Below, piece by piece: positions 1 to 7,063 of a DNA stretch of 27,146 nucleotides. The notes below the pieces were generated by a model that was given only the letters and a program-made list of their open reading frames with translations, was not told the DNA's origin and made no database searches. Location: positions 1 through 27,146 of IMG/VR virus record IMGVR_UViG_3300009705_003312. The stretch is one strand, 5' to 3'. This DNA comes from a virus. Both the position numbers and the translations under genes were made by a program. Every line of letters begins with the position of its first letter. The first letter of the stretch is position 1.

Positions 1-2964
1 ATGATATCGCCTCTGTTCTCAGATGCAGCTGTCGGAGACGTGATAGGAGCCGCACTTGCATCACTTGTAGATCAGTCTACGTCAATCCCGTCAACGGCCG
101 CCATATTACAAGGCTTCAATGGGATCTGGAGTTCACCCGAGGCCCCTGAAGGTGACCCCAATGCCCCGGGACTACCGGTAATAATAACACCCTATGACTC
201 AACGTTCGGAGAGTCCGTAGGCACAGCGATCGGGGTCAACAAAGGCTACAAAGATCCTGCGCCTCAAGGCTACGGAAAACCCACCGGAGGCGTGCACTAC
301 ACTACGTCCCAAGATCTTATGCCGAAGGCTGAGCAAGAAGAAATCGCCCCAGTTACTGTTATTCAAATATTCTCCCCCATTCAGGCAGTAAATGTGTCCT
401 GCACAGACGTTGCTAGCATTTTTATGAATAGTATCCCGCCGCTGGAGTTGTCCAGAGCAGTGCCTTACATGGAAGTAACCTTCTCAGTCCCTAACCCGTC
501 TGGCCCTATGCAAGCCGACTTCGCCGGCGACGGCCAAAGCGGAACCACCACCGGAACACCTTCGATGTCAACGATGAGGTTTCTTATGGGAAGAGCAATG
601 GACCCGAGCACTTACGCCGCTTCAATCGCAGACAAATCTCTGATCAATGGGCCGTACGACAATCTCCCAGGGCACTTTGCTCAACAAGCAGATACAGATA
701 TAGGCCAACCTGCGACCCTCGCGAGACGTGACAAGATGGCAACTGTCGCTGCAATGGATATTTTTACCATGCCTCAGACTATGGTAAATGCAGGAGGATT
801 TTACGACCCATCACTCACTAACGGCACTCCCGGAGGCTATGACCCTTTTAAGCCTTTTATGAGTATAGAAAGTTTTAAATGTACGACCACAACAACAGCT
901 TTTCTAGAACCGCTATCTCCGCTGACATTCGAAGGCCCGGAAAATGTACTCCAAGACAAAACGGGAAACCTACAGCTACGGCTCCATGACCGCGGCCGTC
1001 TCAATGACATCGCTCCGCTTGTAAAACCAAAAGCATTCGGGTCTGGGCACTTAAGAATAACTTACGGATGGTCTCACCCAGATGGATCGGATATAAACCG
1101 ACCCTCGGACGCTGATTATAGTGCCAGATTTGGTGATCTTATCAATGCCATGAAAATAACCGAAATTTATCATATTGAAAATTCACAATTTTCGTTTGCA
1201 GAAGGCGGCGAAATCTCCTTAAATTTAACACTTCAAGAAGCTGGAGGTGAATGGGCTAAGAGTATAACAGAAGGATCAATCCGAGGTGTAGGTCAGCACC
1301 AGATGAATGACTCTTTGCAAGAGATGGTCAACGCAGCCTCCGCAGGCTCCAAGTCAAAAAAGGTCCTCACACCCTCATATGTGCTTCCAATAGGTAAGAC
1401 CATCAAAGACTCCCAGGAATCCTTGGCCGCTGTACAGAAACTCATCGAGGACTTCCAGTCCTTCGATTTTAGCAAAGAGTTCGACGAGGCCTTCGAAAAA
1501 GTTTTTAATGCCGGCCAAAATTCCGAAGCCGAAGAAGCAGTGGCCGAAACTGAAAAGTTAAACAACAGTAACATGGCTGCGACTTTTGACGCCTTCTGGG
1601 CGGATATGATGAGCAAGCCAGACCCGTTTTTAAGACCTGCTACCACCGGAGCCACTTCCACATCAAAATCCAAGCCTGGCCCGCCGATCAGCGACTTCTC
1701 TAATACCGGCACGAAAGGCCATGCCACCTACGTCTCGCTCGGAAAAGTGTTGACTTATATAATGGGCGGAAATCTTCAAAAACAAAATAACGATTATGAA
1801 GAAATACAGTTTCTTTTTTATCCCTTTAACGCCCATGCAGGGGCGATGTACAACCACAATCTCTCTCAATTTCCAATGGAACAGAAAGTCCTCAAGAAGC
1901 ACTTGGCAAAGCCTATGAAATCGGGCAAAGCGATTTCTGTTAAATCGCTCCTTGGGTTGATCAATGATAAATTTATGAACAGCCCTACAGCGAGAGCCTT
2001 TGGCAACCCAGTTGGAGGAGGTAAAGCCGCCCAGAAAAAACTCCGTGATATCTATGGTATTGAGCCTTCCGGGCCAGTTGGCCCATTTCAAATCCCAAGA
2101 CTCGCTGTAAAACCACAGATCGGACCTTCTAGAACAAAGTTAAGTGACGGAGATATAAACACTGCTATGGGTGGAAACATACTTAGACTTCACATATATG
2201 ACACTTGCTGCAGTACTATGAGCATTATTCACGATCTTAAGAAAGGTTTGGAGAACAGCACATTTTCTGTCCTCCGGAGAGACGTAGACCGAGACGTCGC
2301 TGCCATGGGTCTGGCGCCGACCTCGATAGTGTATGGCTCTAATCATCAAGCTTATTATGACGTTGTAATTCAACAATTCGAGCAAATGGGCGCAGTAGTA
2401 GCGATCTCAGATGAGTCTATGAAAGATTTCCAAGATGGAGCTGGCAAGAATTTAGATCCGGAAAAGCTCGCAGCCCTTAAGAAAAACTACAGATTTGTGA
2501 CATCCTCACCTGAAGTTGTTAAAGGCACGATTGGAACGATATTTCCAACAATTAACTATGGCTCCGCGGGCACTTCAATAATTCAAGCAAATATCCAGAC
2601 CAACGGCAACACCGAAAACGCAAATCTAGATATGACGAGAGGGAAAAATCCAGAAGAGCTAGCGAGTTTTGCAAAACTCGACACAATTCAGTACACAGTG
2701 ATGCCTATCGAGGCGAATTTTACTTCTCTCGGATGTCCATACATTATGCCAGGGCAGCAGTATTTCATAGACTTCCAAACCAACACTGACGTCGACGATG
2801 TCTACACTATTCAAGAAATTACTCACGACCTCTCGCCTGGAAAATTTGAGACTCAGTTTAAATGCACAATGACGCAATATCAGAGGCTTTATCAAATGCA
2901 GACTGATAAGATTGGCGACGCAGTCGCTGCTGCAATTGCTAGGGCAATGAAGATAGAAACGTAA
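1..2964 (+). CDS. Large virion structural protein, tail/baseplate hub-like (possibly 5'-partial)
   Basis: A 987-residue protein starts at the first base of the window, so the true start may lie upstream and no ribosome site can be checked. It has no signal peptide or membrane segment. It has a Pro/Gly-rich N-terminal quarter, a middle part with 'LRITYGWSHPDG' near residues 350-360, an Ala/Glu/Ser-rich helical insert near 480-560, and a beta-rich C-terminal part containing 'MPGQQYFIDFQTNTDVDD' and a terminal Tyr/Gln-rich stretch. The YGWS segment and the C-terminal beta part resemble large tail or baseplate-hub proteins of contractile-tail phages; this is by eye only. It is the last structural gene before the replication block, and a weak hairpin overlaps its stop. 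It is richer in G+C than several genes downstream. The specific tail role is a guess; 'virion protein' is more secure. Confidence 0.5.
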   Translation: MISPLFSDAAVGDVIGAALASLVDQSTSIPSTAAILQGFNGIWSSPEAPEGDPNAPGLPVIITPYDSTFGESVGTAIGVNKGYKDPAPQGYGKPTGGVHYTTSQDLMPKAEQEEIAPVTVIQIFSPIQAVNVSCTDVASIFMNSIPPLELSRAVPYMEVTFSVPNPSGPMQADFAGDGQSGTTTGTPSMSTMRFLMGRAMDPSTYAASIADKSLINGPYDNLPGHFAQQADTDIGQPATLARRDKMATVAAMDIFTMPQTMVNAGGFYDPSLTNGTPGGYDPFKPFMSIESFKCTTTTTAFLEPLSPLTFEGPENVLQDKTGNLQLRLHDRGRLNDIAPLVKPKAFGSGHLRITYGWSHPDGSDINRPSDADYSARFGDLINAMKITEIYHIENSQFSFAEGGEISLNLTLQEAGGEWAKSITEGSIRGVGQHQMNDSLQEMVNAASAGSKSKKVLTPSYVLPIGKTIKDSQESLAAVQKLIEDFQSFDFSKEFDEAFEKVFNAGQNSEAEEAVAETEKLNNSNMAATFDAFWADMMSKPDPFLRPATTGATSTSKSKPGPPISDFSNTGTKGHATYVSLGKVLTYIMGGNLQKQNNDYEEIQFLFYPFNAHAGAMYNHNLSQFPMEQKVLKKHLAKPMKSGKAISVKSLLGLINDKFMNSPTARAFGNPVGGGKAAQKKLRDIYGIEPSGPVGPFQIPRLAVKPQIGPSRTKLSDGDINTAMGGNILRLHIYDTCCSTMSIIHDLKKGLENSTFSVLRRDVDRDVAAMGLAPTSIVYGSNHQAYYDVVIQQFEQMGAVVAISDESMKDFQDGAGKNLDPEKLAALKKNYRFVTSSPEVVKGTIGTIFPTINYGSAGTSIIQANIQTNGNTENANLDMTRGKNPEELASFAKLDTIQYTVMPIEANFTSLGCPYIMPGQQYFIDFQTNTDVDDVYTIQEITHDLSPGKFETQFKCTMTQYQRLYQMQTDKIGDAVAAAIARAMKIET

Positions 2965-2987
2965 TGCTTTTAATATAAGCATATTTT
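2964..2987 (+). terminator. Weak hairpin with short T-run after structural gene
   Basis: ATGCTT (2964-2969) pairs with AAGCAT (2977-2982) around a 7-nt loop, followed by ATTTT. The stem is only 6 bp and AT-rich, so termination would be weak. Its position, overlapping the stop codon of the virion gene and just before the replication genes, is what makes it plausible. Confidence 0.3.
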
Positions 2988-3024
2988 CTAATGTACTTTT
3001 GAGGCAAAAGACTTTTAATTGACT

Positions 3025-4185
3025 ATGAAAGTATATTTGACAACAGGAAAGAGTGTCTCCATCGAGGTGGGAGAATTGGAAACAACTAGCGCTTCTGAGA
3101 TTTATCTCTCTACAAACGATAATAGAGACGAAGTGCTTGACTTTTTAAAAATGTTTGGTCATAAAAAGTCAGTGCTATCACCAGAATACGGCTTAATACA
3201 AAAAGCACTACATCTTACAGACAAGGAAGCGCTCCATGCGGTCCCTAAAGAAAAAGTATCCAGCCGTATCAGTGATGTTGTAGAGACCCTGCAGAACGTC
3301 CTTAGATGCACAGACAATGATGAATACCTTGTAACCTATTTGTCAATTAAAAGATTCCTTAGAGAGCTCTCTGCACCACTTGTGTGTACACAGACACTTA
3401 AGTCAGTGATGAGAGCAACAGAACATAAGCCGACTGCTGATAGAATAGCCCAACTTATACCAAACGATTCTGGCCGGCCTCAAAAGACGTGCTATAATAT
3501 GGTAGGTAGTTCTACTGGAAGGCTCACAGTCAAATCAGGCCCTCAAATCTTGACAATTTCAAGCAAAGCTCGTCAATCTTTTAGAAGTGAGTTTAAAAAT
3601 GGTAAAGTCTTGCAAATCGATCTGATATCAGCAGAACCAAAGATTGCGCTTCAAGTCCAAGGCAAGAAATCGCCTGTAGACCTGTACGAATACCTTTCAA
3701 GGCATATTCTGGAAGGAAAAGTTAGCCGAAAAGAATCAAAATTAATAACACTGAGCGCGCTCTACGGTCAATCAGCTGCCAATCTTAAGAAGATACTCCC
3801 GGAAGACGTCAACGCGAACATTGTAATTAGAAAGACTAAAGATTATTTCGATTCGTCTTATCTAGAAAGGACTTTAAAACAGAGTCATCGATCTAGAAAT
3901 TTAAGAAATATCTTAGGAAGACCTTTAAACATACCTGAAAATGATGAGAGGCTTGTGGTAAGCTATTTTTTACAAAGTTCTGCTGCTGAAGCTGCAATAC
4001 TAATGTTTTCTAATTGGTCCGCGGAGCATAAAGACGTCGCAGTCCCACTGTATGTAATACATGATGCCCTTATAGTAGATTGCAACGAAGAGCTGTCTTC
4101 AAGCCTCTTGCAGAAAAAAAATATACAACTTAATGTAGGAGATTGGTCTTTTGACGCAAAAGTGACTCAAGTATCAAATATTTAG
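3025..4185 (+). CDS. Short family A DNA polymerase (polymerase domain only)
   Basis: This is a PolA-type DNA polymerase of about 386 residues, well under the roughly 600 of a Klenow fragment. The motifs are clear: 'STGRLT' near 165-170; motif A 'IDLISAEPKI' with catalytic Asp201; the O-helix with Arg237, Lys241 and Tyr249-Gly250; motif C 'IHDALIVD' with Asp350 (numbered from the TTG at 3019). The position matching E. coli Phe762 is Leu245, and the usual HDE of motif C is HDA. No 3'-5' exonuclease domain fits in the N-terminal 150 residues, and the 5' nuclease is a separate gene at 8248. I prefer ATG 3025 (MKVYLTTG) over the in-frame TTG at 3019; neither has a well-spaced ribosome site. DnaE at 21135 is the likelier replicase, so this enzyme may fill gaps or process primers. 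Confidence 0.85.
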   Translation: MKVYLTTGKSVSIEVGELETTSASEIYLSTNDNRDEVLDFLKMFGHKKSVLSPEYGLIQKALHLTDKEALHAVPKEKVSSRISDVVETLQNVLRCTDNDEYLVTYLSIKRFLRELSAPLVCTQTLKSVMRATEHKPTADRIAQLIPNDSGRPQKTCYNMVGSSTGRLTVKSGPQILTISSKARQSFRSEFKNGKVLQIDLISAEPKIALQVQGKKSPVDLYEYLSRHILEGKVSRKESKLITLSALYGQSAANLKKILPEDVNANIVIRKTKDYFDSSYLERTLKQSHRSRNLRNILGRPLNIPENDERLVVSYFLQSSAAEAAILMFSNWSAEHKDVAVPLYVIHDALIVDCNEELSSSLLQKKNIQLNVGDWSFDAKVTQVSNI

Positions 4186-4189
4186 TATT

Positions 4190-4759
4190 ATGATGGAAAA
4201 ACATTTAAGAAACAAAATACGAAGTGCACTGTTTCAGATATTAAGAGAAGCGCCTGAAGAGGCCTCCTCTGAAGCAGAAACCGCTGAAGCAGAAAAGCCA
4301 AAGAAAGCCCGACGAAAGTCTAGAACTAGCAATAAGGGTGTGATAAGCACTAAGGGTGCTTTCGGCTCAGGTGGTCGATCAAAAAAATTCGTTGCAGATG
4401 CTCGCTCTAGAGCCGAAGACGACCCAAAAGGACTAATGAAAGATCTCGGTCTATCAGCAGCTGTCTCCGGAGGATCAGATCTACAAAAAGCTTTGAAAAT
4501 ACTAAATCTGGCAATTCACACCAACCTAGCGATGTCCGAAGCATATACAGGCGCTAGAAGTTCTTTTGATATCGTAAAGGGCGTTAATGAGAAGGTCGCT
4601 GTTGTTGCAATTAAGCTAGGAAAATTGGATAGAAAGAACGGTGTGAGATTTTTGGCCCACACCCTAGCCGCAGCACAGAATGCCGGCTATCTGGTCTTAG
4701 ACGGAGGCTTGCAATTTGCCCAAGGCCAGTCTGCTTCTGTGGTGATTTATTCTAACTAA
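4190..4759 (+). CDS. Hypothetical phage protein with N-terminal LRxxIR helix
   Basis: I do not recognise this 189-residue protein. It has three parts. Residues 1-22 form a basic amphipathic helix (HLRNKIRSALFQILRE). Residues 23-75 are a charged, low-complexity Ala/Glu then Lys/Arg/Ser/Gly linker. Residues 95-189 look globular, with beta strands ending 'QSASVVIYSN'. The N-terminal helix shares a pattern with the small protein at 5367. There is no signal peptide or membrane segment. The start (ATG ATG at 4190/4193) lies 4 nt after the polymerase stop with no ribosome site, which implies translational coupling. A basic tail on a small globular domain could suit a virion-internal or DNA-bound protein, but nothing proves it. 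Confidence 0.6.
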   Translation: MMEKHLRNKIRSALFQILREAPEEASSEAETAEAEKPKKARRKSRTSNKGVISTKGAFGSGGRSKKFVADARSRAEDDPKGLMKDLGLSAAVSGGSDLQKALKILNLAIHTNLAMSEAYTGARSSFDIVKGVNEKVAVVAIKLGKLDRKNGVRFLAHTLAAAQNAGYLVLDGGLQFAQGQSASVVIYSN

Positions 4760-4763
4760 ATAG

Positions 4764-4792
4764 TTGAACACATACGTGTATATTCATATAAT
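4764..4792 (+). promoter_or_regulatory. Sigma70-like promoter with +1 at the start codon
   Basis: TTGAAC (4764-4769), a 17-nt spacer and a perfect TATAAT (4787-4792). The expected +1, seven bases after the hexamer, is 4799, which is the A of the next gene's ATG. No Shine-Dalgarno sequence precedes that ATG, so the transcript would be leaderless. Read as TGAACA-N16-TATAAT, it matches the other promoters proposed in this window. Confidence 0.65.
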
Positions 4793-4798
4793 ATCTGT

Positions 4799-5362
4799 AT
4801 GAATGAAAATATTTTATTAGAACGATACGAAAAATACGCAAGTTTACTATCTAGAGTCTTTGAAGAAGATAAAGTTCAAGCAATGTTGGATGCCCTAGGT
4901 GAAAGGATAGTGTTGTGTCCTACTTCTCTCATTGATGGACAGGGTGGAAACCCAGGCATGCTGGTAGAAACTTCTTTGCAAGTAGCTCAAAAGTCAAAAA
5001 TGCTAGCAGAGTCTCATGGTCTTTCAAGGTCCGCAGTTCGAGTAGCTTTGGTACATGAACTGGGAAGAGTAGGTGATCTATCAGAAGATCTATATCAGAT
5101 TCAAGACTCAGAGTGGCATCGAGACAAGCTTAATCAAAATTACAAGTATAATGAAAAGTGTGTCAAGATGAATATAGCACACAGAAGCCTGTATATTTTG
5201 CAAAACTTTAAGTTAGAGCTGTCTCAAGACGAGTGGATTGCCGTCGTCACATCACAAGGTCTTCAAGCTCCGGAAAATTCTTTTTACAATAGTAATCAAA
5301 GTATTTTAGGCCCAATTTTAAGATTCTCAAAAGAGCATGTAACTCACATGTTTGATACTTAA
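4799..5362 (+). CDS. Phage HD-domain-fold protein with eroded active site
   Basis: This 187-residue protein follows the layout I associate with phage HD-superfamily hydrolases: 'GMLVETSL', then 'VRVALVHELGRVGDLSEDLY', then 'SEWHRDKLNQNYKYNEK', then 'HRSLYILQNFKLELSQDEW'. Those proteins usually read GGLVxHSL, HDLGK, a later DG and a C-terminal AD. Here the first His is Thr, HD is His86-Glu87, DG is Gln-Gly (153-154), and the terminal AD region reads KEHVTH. All expected metal ligands except His86 are therefore changed, so hydrolase activity is unlikely and a binding or regulatory role is more plausible. It starts at the ATG sitting on +1 of the promoter at 4764. It ends 4 nt before the ATG of the next gene. 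Confidence 0.65.
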   Translation: MNENILLERYEKYASLLSRVFEEDKVQAMLDALGERIVLCPTSLIDGQGGNPGMLVETSLQVAQKSKMLAESHGLSRSAVRVALVHELGRVGDLSEDLYQIQDSEWHRDKLNQNYKYNEKCVKMNIAHRSLYILQNFKLELSQDEWIAVVTSQGLQAPENSFYNSNQSILGPILRFSKEHVTHMFDT

Positions 5363-5366
5363 TGAT

Positions 5367-5591
5367 ATGCACCCACTAAGAAAATACATAAGACTTCTCA
5401 TTCAAGAACAGAACAAAAAAGAAAAAGAAGGCGAAAAGTCTAAGGACATTTTAGGTGAGCCTGATTTTAGCCCGGATGAAGACGAACAAGAAGTCTCGGG
5501 CGGAGGCGTCGCCGGCGTCGCGACACCCATAGGCACAGGACCTACCTATCCGTCTAAAACTAGTCACAAAAAAGAAAGTTCCAGGTCTTGA
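5367..5591 (+). CDS. Small hypothetical protein, basic helix plus acidic/Gly-rich tail
   Basis: This 74-residue protein starts at ATG 5367 (MHPLRKYIRLLIQEQ). An in-frame TTG at 5352 would overlap the previous gene and is less likely. Residues 1-18 form an amphipathic basic helix of the same LRxxIRxxL pattern as the protein at 4190. Residues 19-45 are Lys/Glu/Asp-rich, and the rest is Gly/Ser/Thr-rich and probably disordered. No catalytic motif is visible. The stop codon TGA is directly followed by the GTG start of the next gene, so the two are probably translationally coupled. No function is assigned. Confidence 0.5.
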   Translation: MHPLRKYIRLLIQEQNKKEKEGEKSKDILGEPDFSPDEDEQEVSGGGVAGVATPIGTGPTYPSKTSHKKESSRS

Positions 5592-6044
5592 GTGAAACCC
5601 GACGATTTCAGGTCTGATGACTTGGTTGCTGTTTTTGGGGGAGAAGTAGGTAAAGAGGGCGATATCGCAGACGTCGTGTCTATCTGTAGAGTTATAGCTA
5701 CAGGAGAAAGCGATTTAATAGTGGAAGAAGTGCTGAAGACCGTATTTTCTAGAAATTTAACGCACATAGTTCCAAAAAGCCTATGTAAAAAACTAACAAT
5801 AGAGCCATCGAGGCTCTCTCGAGATCAGGTCCTAACACCTGCTCCAGGCGACTTAGTATTTTCTTATGCTAGGGAGAATTATGGCTCTCGAGGCGCTAAT
5901 GAAAAAGTTGAAGAAATAACAGGTATTTTATATAAAACAACTTATCGCTTAGGGAAACCGTATAAGTGCACACTTATATGCGGAAAAGAAATGAAGGAGG
6001 TGACATTTGATAGTTTACTAGTTTTGCAGACAAACACAAAATAG
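5592..6044 (+). CDS. Hypothetical phage protein (GTG start)
   Basis: I do not recognise this 150-residue soluble protein. It begins with GTG directly abutting the TGA of the preceding gene, with only a weak ribosome site, so coupling is likely. It is rich in short beta-prone segments ('DLVAVFGG', 'DVVSICRVIATGESDLIV', 'APGDLVFSYA', 'YKCTLICGKEMKEVTF'), which suggests a small barrel such as an SH3- or OB-like fold. No metal-binding or catalytic signature is seen. It is the last gene before the SSB promoter and may share a transcript with the HD-like gene at 4799. Confidence 0.6.
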   Translation: MKPDDFRSDDLVAVFGGEVGKEGDIADVVSICRVIATGESDLIVEEVLKTVFSRNLTHIVPKSLCKKLTIEPSRLSRDQVLTPAPGDLVFSYARENYGSRGANEKVEEITGILYKTTYRLGKPYKCTLICGKEMKEVTFDSLLVLQTNTK

Positions 6045-6053
6045 CAATTTAAA

Positions 6054-6083
6054 TTGAACATTTAGACCCCACAATAATACACT
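6054..6083 (+). promoter_or_regulatory. Candidate promoter for the SSB gene
   Basis: TTGAAC (6054-6059) with an 18-nt spacer to TACACT (6078-6083), equivalently TGAACA-N17-TACACT. The -10 matches the consensus at only 4 of 6 positions. It would give an A-rich, unstructured leader of about 50 nt ending in a strong AAGGAG site before the ATG at 6143. Confidence 0.4.
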
Positions 6084-6142
6084 ATTATAAGCAATAACAA
6101 CACATATGCCAATTTGCACATCAAACATTTAAGGAGATAAAA

Positions 6143-6955
6143 ATGGCACTAGACCTAGACGCAATCAGAAATAAATTAAACCAACTCTCAGGTAATTCTT
6201 CAAAAAGAAATACAATGTGGAGGCCCCAGGAGGGAGAAGAGACCACAGTTCGACTACTTTCTTTTCCTGACAACGAAGGCCAACCCTTCATGGAGCGTTG
6301 GTTCTACTACAACATCGGCAACAACCCAGGCCTTCTAGCACCGTATCAATTCGGCCAGCCAGACCCCATCCAAGAACTTATTAATAAGCTTCGGGACGAC
6401 AGCTCTAAGGAGTCTTATGATCTTGCTAAAAAGCTTTATCCAAAGATGCGCTGTTATGCTCCTGTTATTGTTCGAGGAGAAGAAGATAAAGGCGTGAGAG
6501 TTTGGGCGTTCGGAAAGATGGTATATCAAAGTCTTCTGAACATCATGCTTGATGAAGATTATGGTGACATTACAGACCCACTCGAAGGACGTGATGTAAA
6601 GGTTACTTGCTCTAAGCCACCAGGTCGACAGTGGGCAACTACTGAAGTACGCCCCCGCGGCAAGAGTAGCAAGCTTTCTGAGAATACCGATCAATCTCGC
6701 GACTGGGCAGCATCAATTCCTAATCTTGACGATATGTACACATGCAAGACTTACGAGGAACTTGAAAAAATCGTAAATGATTGGCTCTCTGGAGACGATG
6801 ACGATTCTTCTGGTGACGACGGCACATCGAGAGGCGGCCCCAGTCCGTCAGACAGCTCGAATAGCTCTAGCGACACTGAGTCTGATTCATCATCACCTGA
6901 ATCAAAGAAGTACAAAAGTCTAGACGAAGCTTTTGCTGACTTAGAAGATCTGTAG
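6143..6955 (+). CDS. gp32-like single-stranded DNA-binding protein
   Basis: This 270-residue protein has the size and plan of T4 gp32. The basic N-terminus (residues 1-25, 'LDAIRNKLNQLSGN...KRNTMWRP') would mediate cooperative binding. An OB-type core follows ('TTVRLLSFPD', 'MERWFYY', 'RVWAFGKMVYQSLLNIM'). A long Asp/Ser-rich linker (about 218-255) ends in 'KSLDEAFADLEDL', the acidic peptide that contacts replication partners. The zinc-binding His/Cys cluster of T4 gp32 is not visible: the few cysteines (in MRCYAP, VTCSKPP and MYTCK) are dispersed. A strong AAGGAG precedes the ATG. The gene has its own likely promoter and a strong terminator, so it is probably a separate, highly expressed unit, as expected for a stoichiometric protein. 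Confidence 0.88.
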   Translation: MALDLDAIRNKLNQLSGNSSKRNTMWRPQEGEETTVRLLSFPDNEGQPFMERWFYYNIGNNPGLLAPYQFGQPDPIQELINKLRDDSSKESYDLAKKLYPKMRCYAPVIVRGEEDKGVRVWAFGKMVYQSLLNIMLDEDYGDITDPLEGRDVKVTCSKPPGRQWATTEVRPRGKSSKLSENTDQSRDWAASIPNLDDMYTCKTYEELEKIVNDWLSGDDDDSSGDDGTSRGGPSPSDSSNSSSDTESDSSSPESKKYKSLDEAFADLEDL

Positions 6956-6976
6956 GGGCTCCAGCGCTTACACATT

Positions 6977-7008
6977 AAAGGCGGCGCCCAGGCGCCGCCT
7001 TTTTTTTT
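6977..7008 (+). terminator. Strong Rho-independent terminator after the SSB gene
   Basis: GGCGGCGCC (6980-6988) pairs perfectly with GGCGCCGCC (6991-6999). AAA (6977-6979) can extend the stem with the start of the nine-T run at 7000-7008. The very GC-rich stem and uninterrupted T-run make this the clearest terminator in the window. Confidence 0.95.
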
Positions 7009-7014
7009 ACTTTC

Positions 7015-7042
7015 TGTACACTAGAGTGTTTTTAAATAGAAT
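7015..7042 (+). promoter_or_regulatory. Candidate promoter for uvsX
   Basis: TGTACA (7015-7020), a 16-nt spacer and TAGAAT (7037-7042, 5 of 6 matches to TATAAT). It lies directly after the SSB terminator and about 20 nt before the uvsX start, where new initiation is needed. The -35 word and spacing match those at 15057 and 21074. Confidence 0.5.
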
Positions 7043-7063
7043 TGTCTTATAAGGAGTCATTAT

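Noticed and set aside
1293-2982. Four leftward open frames (81-144 codons) opposite the virion gene
   Set aside because: They lie wholly inside a long rightward gene with protein-like composition, lack ribosome sites and show no recognisable motifs; they are antisense shadows.
6778-6900. GAC/TCT-rich tract in the SSB gene as a DNA repeat
   Set aside because: It is low-complexity coding for the acidic Asp/Ser linker with no regular repeat unit.
6335-6975. Leftward frames opposite the SSB gene, one Ser/Pro-rich
   Set aside because: The Ser/Pro-rich one mirrors the Asp/Ser repeat-like linker of the SSB; composition explains both.
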